A stretch of DNA of 64,000 nt. Origin: Bartonella henselae str. Houston-1. Its GTDB lineage: Bacteria; Pseudomonadota; Alphaproteobacteria; Rhizobiales; Rhizobiaceae. The position numbers and the translations under genes were made by a program. The stretch spans positions 806,001 to 870,000 of the forward strand of contig NC_005956.1 in assembly GCF_000046705.1 (NCBI RefSeq). Reading direction: 5' to 3'. The notes under the pieces were generated by a model. The model was not told where the DNA came from. It did not search any database and saw only the letters and a program-made list of their open reading frames with translations. Shown here piece after piece: positions 60,253 to 64,000 of this stretch. Each line of letters opens with the position of its first letter. The stretch's first letter is position 1.

Positions 60253-61329
60253 ATGGCGGTAAAGAGTTTGAGTAATAGCATTTTAACACCATTACAAAAG
60301 AAAAATCGAAAACAAATTCAAGTATGGCTTTATTCTATTTTATTGCTTTGTTTAGCAATTGTTTTAGTAGGAGGAGCTACTCGCTTGACGGGATCAGGTT
60401 TATCGATAACCGAATGGAAGCCAATTCACGGTGTCATTCCACCGATTGGTGTGGAACAATGGCAAGAGGAATTTTTAAAATATCAACAGATAGCACAATA
60501 CAAGATGCTTAATCGTGATATGACGTTAAGCGCATTTAAGGTCATCTTCTGGTGGGAATGGGCGCATCGTGTTCTCGGACGTCTTGTTGGGCTTGTTGCT
60601 TTATTAGGTTTAATTTGGTTTTGGGCAATCAAACATATTGAAAAAAATGTTTTGCTCCAACTTATCATTGTACCCATTCTTATCGCATTTCAAGGGGTTG
60701 TTGGTTGGTGGATGGTGGCTTCAGGTATTGGCCAAAGTAATTTGACAAGCGTGAGCCAATATCGTTTGGCATTTCATCTTATAACAGCATGTTTTGTTAT
60801 TATTTTTGTTACTTATTTATCTCAAGGGCTTGCAGAATATTCTGAAAAACCAGCAAGTCACAGGGTTCAGTATTTTGCGGGTTGGCTTGTTGTTTTAATT
60901 TTGATTGAGGTTTATTTTGGTGCTTTGGTTGCAGGGCTGCATGCCGGGAAAGTTTATAATACATGGCCACTTATGGATGGTCAGTTCATACCAGATGGAT
61001 TGTTACAGCATGATCCTATTTGGCTCAACTTATTTGAAAATCCTTTGACGGTTCAATTTGTTCACCGTTTTTTTGCTTATATTTTGTTTTTTGTAGCGAT
61101 CATTCACGCTTTCTATGTACAAAAGAATATTCCACACTCGATCCATGCTCGCCGTGCATTTTTTATATGTGTTATGATAGCTGTTCAGGCACTTTTAGGT
61201 ATTATTACGCTTTTACAGGAAGTCCCAATAAGTTTGGGGCTCATTCATCAAAGTGTTGCGTTAGCGATATTGTGTTTTTCGGTTGCACACTGGCGAGCAA
61301 CAAAAGGGGCGTATCGTGCTATTGAATAA
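60253..61329 (+). CDS. ctaA: Heme A synthase (CtaA, COX15 type)
   Basis: About 358 residues from ATG 60253; a GTG at 60220 would add 11. Eight membrane segments. The family's first-helix signature VGGATRLTGSGLSITEWKP, the heme-ligand region WWEWAHRVLGR and FHLITACFVI, the MDGQFIPDG loop, and FVHRFFAYILF in the second half are all present. It converts heme O to heme A for cytochrome oxidase. The cysteine-pair-free loop is typical for the alphaproteobacterial/mitochondrial type. Confidence 0.94.
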   Translation: MAVKSLSNSILTPLQKKNRKQIQVWLYSILLLCLAIVLVGGATRLTGSGLSITEWKPIHGVIPPIGVEQWQEEFLKYQQIAQYKMLNRDMTLSAFKVIFWWEWAHRVLGRLVGLVALLGLIWFWAIKHIEKNVLLQLIIVPILIAFQGVVGWWMVASGIGQSNLTSVSQYRLAFHLITACFVIIFVTYLSQGLAEYSEKPASHRVQYFAGWLVVLILIEVYFGALVAGLHAGKVYNTWPLMDGQFIPDGLLQHDPIWLNLFENPLTVQFVHRFFAYILFFVAIIHAFYVQKNIPHSIHARRAFFICVMIAVQALLGIITLLQEVPISLGLIHQSVALAILCFSVAHWRATKGAYRAIE

Positions 61330-61349
61330 AAGTCTAAACTTAGAGAAGT

Positions 61350-62285
61350 TTAGCTCTGTGACAGCATTAAATCGAGATTTTGGATTGCAGCTGCTGAGGC
61401 ACCTTTCCCTAAATTGTCGAATATGGCACAGAGATTGAAAATTCCTTCGCTGTCATTGCCAAAAACAAACAGTTTCATACCATCTTTATGCGCTAAGCAT
61501 TCTGGATTGAGTTTATTAAGCGAATCAGTTTCTTTTTGTGACGCAATTGAAATCATGTTTTGTCCATCGTAATGATTTGCAAGAATTTCGTGTATATCAG
61601 AAGAATTTGCTGATTTTGTAAATAAATGGCGATGCAGTGGAATATTTACAATCATTCCTTGAGGAAAACGACCAACACTTGGTACAAAAATGGGTGTGTG
61701 GCTGATTTGCCCATGGATTTTAATTTCTGGCACATGTTTGTGTTTAAGGTTGAGGCCATAGATGAAATAATTTTCTCGAACGTCATCTTGTCGAGATTGA
61801 TTTTCCATTTGTGCAATTAATTTTCTACCGCCACCAGTATAACCAGATATTGCGTTAATTGATATTGGATAATAAGCGTCTAGCAGGCCTGCTTCACGTA
61901 GGGGGCGAATCAAGCTAATTGCACCGGTAGGGTAACATCCGGGATTGGTTACGTAGTGTGCTGCTTGGATACGTTCTTTTTGGCCAGCTGTCATTTCAGG
62001 AAAACCATAGACCCAGTTTGGTGCAACACGGTGGGCTGTTGAGCTATCAATAATTCTAATTTTTTTATTTTTTTTAAGCCAGTGAACTGTTTCGCGCGCG
62101 GCTTCATCTGGAAGACACAAAATAGCAATATCAGTTTGATTAAAATAATCTTTTCGAATATCAATATTATACCGATCTCTATGAGGAAGAGAGAGTAATT
62201 CTACATCTGAACGCTTCGCTAGTCGCTTTTGTATCTGTAAACCAGTTGTTCCATGTTCACCATCAATAAAAACTTTCGTTGCCAT
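61350..62285 (-). CDS. argC: N-acetyl-gamma-glutamyl-phosphate reductase, type 2
   Basis: 311 residues of the short ArgC type. The NADP-binding start is VFIDGEHGTTGLQIQKRLA, and the active-site cysteine lies in NPGCYPTGAISLI. ISGYTGGGRKLIAQ and the C-terminal GKGASAAAIQNLDL complete it. It catalyses the third step of arginine synthesis. The gene converges with ctaA. Confidence 0.95.
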   Translation of the reverse strand: MATKVFIDGEHGTTGLQIQKRLAKRSDVELLSLPHRDRYNIDIRKDYFNQTDIAILCLPDEAARETVHWLKKNKKIRIIDSSTAHRVAPNWVYGFPEMTAGQKERIQAAHYVTNPGCYPTGAISLIRPLREAGLLDAYYPISINAISGYTGGGRKLIAQMENQSRQDDVRENYFIYGLNLKHKHVPEIKIHGQISHTPIFVPSVGRFPQGMIVNIPLHRHLFTKSANSSDIHEILANHYDGQNMISIASQKETDSLNKLNPECLAHKDGMKLFVFGNDSEGIFNLCAIFDNLGKGASAAAIQNLDLMLSQS

Positions 62286-62614
62286 TCTTTTTGCCTTGAA
62301 TTAATTTTTCTGTCTTATATAGCTTGTTGCGTTATAAATCAGCATAGACGATTGAATTTCTTAAGGTGGCGGTTTCTTTCTTGTAAAAAATTCTGTAATA
62401 AGAATATGTTAAGATAAACGTCGAATCTATCTTGCATTATTTATTTTTTCAAAACTAGAATTTTATTTTTAAACGGCGAAAAAACGAGCAGATTGCAAAA
62501 AAATAAGGCTAATATTTGCTATATTTTAAATAAAAAAAATTTAAAATATTTGGTCTGCATGGCTTGCTATGTTATCGTTCGTTACTTTATTTTTTAATTT
62601 TAGGAACGTATTTT
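62286..62614. other. 330-bp divergent region between argC and glyA
   Basis: Highly AT-rich, with A- and T-runs near 62460-62550. It should carry the promoters of argC and glyA. No riboswitch fold or RNA gene is recognised. Confidence 0.45.
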
Positions 62615-63928
62615 ATGACCAAGCAAGGAAATGATACACAAAAGCGTTTTTTTAATGATAATTTACAAACAGTTGATGTTGCAATCTTTGATGCGATCAG
62701 GGGAGAGTTTGAGCGTCAACAACATGAAATTGAGTTGATTGCGTCAGAGAATATTGTTTCAAGGGCAGTCCTTGAAGCTCAAGGATCAGTTTTGACCAAT
62801 AAATATGCAGAAGGTTATCCAGGAAAGCGCTATTATGGAGGTTGTCAATTTGTTGATGTGATTGAAAATTTAGCAATTGAACGAGCTAAAAAGCTTTTTG
62901 GTGCTGATTTTGCAAACGTTCAGGCTAATTCTGGTAGCCAAATGAATCAGGCTGTGTTTTTAGCTTTACTAAAGCCGGGTGATACATTTATGGGGTTGGA
63001 TTTAAATTCCGGGGGTCATCTTACACATGGTTCATCCGTTAATATGTCAGGAAAATGGTTTAAATCTATTTCCTATGGTGTACGTAAAGAAGATCAGCTT
63101 CTTGATATGGAGGCTGTTGAACGCCTTGCAAAGGAACATAAACCCAAACTTATTATAGCAGGTGGATCGGCTTATTCTCGCTTATGGGATTGGAAAAAAT
63201 TTCGTGAAATTGCAGATGAGATTGGTGCTTATCTCCTCGTTGATATGTCTCATATTGCTGGTTTAGTTGCTGGTGGTGTTCATCCTTCACCTGTTCCACA
63301 TGCGCACATTGTGACAACGACAACGCATAAATCACTGAGAGGTCCTCGTGGTGGTTTAATTTTAACAAATGATGAAATTTTAGCCAAAAAAATTAACTCA
63401 GCGATTTTCCCTGGTCTTCAGGGTGGTCCTTTAATGCACGTGATTGCAGCTAAAGCTGTTGCATTTGAGGAAGCTTTGCAACCTGTTTTCAAAGATTATA
63501 GTGCCAATGTTGTTGCTAATGCAAAAACCTTAGCAAAAACACTACAGAGCAACGGTTTTGATATTGTTTCTGGCGGTACGGACAATCATTTATTGTTGGT
63601 TGATTTGCGTTCAAAAAAAGTGACAGGAAAATGTGCCGAATTGGCTTTAGGGCGTGCTCATATTACCTGCAATAAAAATAGTATTCCTTTTGATCTTGAA
63701 ACACCATTTATAACATCTGGAATTCGTCTTGGTTCACCTGCTGCGACGACACGTGGTTTTGCAGAAAATGAATTTATTGAAATTGCTCATATGATTTCGG
63801 AGATTCTTGATAATCTCGGTATGGCAAAAAGTGATGAAGACAATAGTGCCGTTGAAATGGTTGTTAGGAAAAAGGTGGAAGATATGACAAATAAATTTCC
63901 TCTTTACTCTTACCTTCACACTTGTTAG
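62615..63928 (+). CDS. glyA: Serine hydroxymethyltransferase
   Basis: 437 residues from ATG 62615, chosen for AGGA 9 bases before it and the family-typical start; a longer frame adds a hydrophobic leader not expected for this enzyme. Motifs: [24 protein letters not shown], the PLP region [13 protein letters not shown] and the lysine in [14 protein letters not shown]. It interconverts serine and glycine with tetrahydrofolate. nrdR follows after 12 bases. Confidence 0.96.
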   Translation: MTKQGNDTQKRFFNDNLQTVDVAIFDAIRGEFERQQHEIELIASENIVSRAVLEAQGSVLTNKYAEGYPGKRYYGGCQFVDVIENLAIERAKKLFGADFANVQANSGSQMNQAVFLALLKPGDTFMGLDLNSGGHLTHGSSVNMSGKWFKSISYGVRKEDQLLDMEAVERLAKEHKPKLIIAGGSAYSRLWDWKKFREIADEIGAYLLVDMSHIAGLVAGGVHPSPVPHAHIVTTTTHKSLRGPRGGLILTNDEILAKKINSAIFPGLQGGPLMHVIAAKAVAFEEALQPVFKDYSANVVANAKTLAKTLQSNGFDIVSGGTDNHLLLVDLRSKKVTGKCAELALGRAHITCNKNSIPFDLETPFITSGIRLGSPAATTRGFAENEFIEIAHMISEILDNLGMAKSDEDNSAVEMVVRKKVEDMTNKFPLYSYLHTC

Positions 63929-63940
63929 GGATATAAAAAG

Positions 63941-64000
63941 ATGCGCTGTCCTTATTGCCAATACGAAGATACACAGGTTAAGGATTCGCGTCCTTCAGAA
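63941..64000 (+). CDS. nrdR: Transcriptional repressor NrdR, N-terminal part (cut by window end)
   Basis: The first 20 codons (MRCPYCQYEDTQVKDSRPSE) contain the CxxC half of the NrdR zinc ribbon. glyA-nrdR order is standard in Rhizobiales. NrdR represses ribonucleotide reductase genes in response to nucleotides. The rest lies outside the window. Confidence 0.93.
   Translation, partial: MRCPYCQYEDTQVKDSRPSE

Overview
The window looks like a chromosomal segment of a Bartonella species, probably rodent-associated. It is AT-rich. It carries Rhizobiales-type chromosomal genes: cpdR, the AcpXL/LpxXL very-long-chain lipid A cluster, a giant polar-growth (GPR/RgsE-like) coiled-coil protein, hfq-hflX, type-2 ctaA, and glyA-nrdR. 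It also has a phage-derived island joined to a large two-partner-secretion locus, and long stretches of decaying genes. The species is inferred from family recognition only; no search was run.

Layout. (1) 1-15.7 kb is a truncated prophage. It holds a higBA pair, a tyrosine integrase, a lambda-type exonuclease plus an ERF annealing protein, two antirepressors, and a repressor/early-activator switch with repeated TACGTTTATCGTA operators. RuvC-like, DUF1376 and SSB replication genes follow, with further toxin-antitoxin modules (RHH/ParE, a mazEF with a frameshifted antitoxin, relBE). It ends in a terminase pair whose large subunit is cut off; no portal, capsid or tail gene follows. (2) 16.4-31.9 kb is a CdiB/CdiA-like locus: a TpsB pore, a 2679-residue FHA/CdiA-like exoprotein with a serine-hydrolase-like C-terminus, and a tandem array of six related small lipoproteins on a ~0.6-kb period. 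An orphan second copy of the exoprotein C-terminus (1.6-kb direct repeat) and a seventh lipoprotein follow. One array member is a lipoprotein/toxin chimera. I read this as a contact-dependent-inhibition type toxin with an immunity-lipoprotein array. (3) 31.9-41.2 kb is a decay zone. It has a dnaB fragment, tRNA-Val(GAC), cpdR, an active-site-less lysophospholipase-like gene, an hsp20 with a ROSE-like leader, a dead phage repressor, and a dead three-gene catabolic/export operon (2-hydroxyacid dehydrogenase, FAH-family hydrolase, RhtB/LysE exporter). A second phage scar follows, then tRNA-Pro(GGG). (4) 41.8-64 kb is core chromosome: sufA-like, mazG, lpxXL-adh-fabF1-fabF2-acpXL, maeB, the 1520-residue GPR-like protein, hfq, hflX, a Wzz/BY-kinase-like protein without Walker A, ctaA, argC, glyA and the start of nrdR.

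How it fits together. The prophage early region keeps its regulation and recombination genes but cannot make virions from this locus. The TPS locus is the most active-looking accessory system: transporter and exoprotein are intact and closely spaced, and the last exoprotein codon overlaps the first lipoprotein. The duplications point to ongoing recombinational exchange of toxin ends and immunity genes. The two tRNA genes are each flanked by the same ~100-bp repeat and by phage scraps, which suggests repeated integration and loss there.
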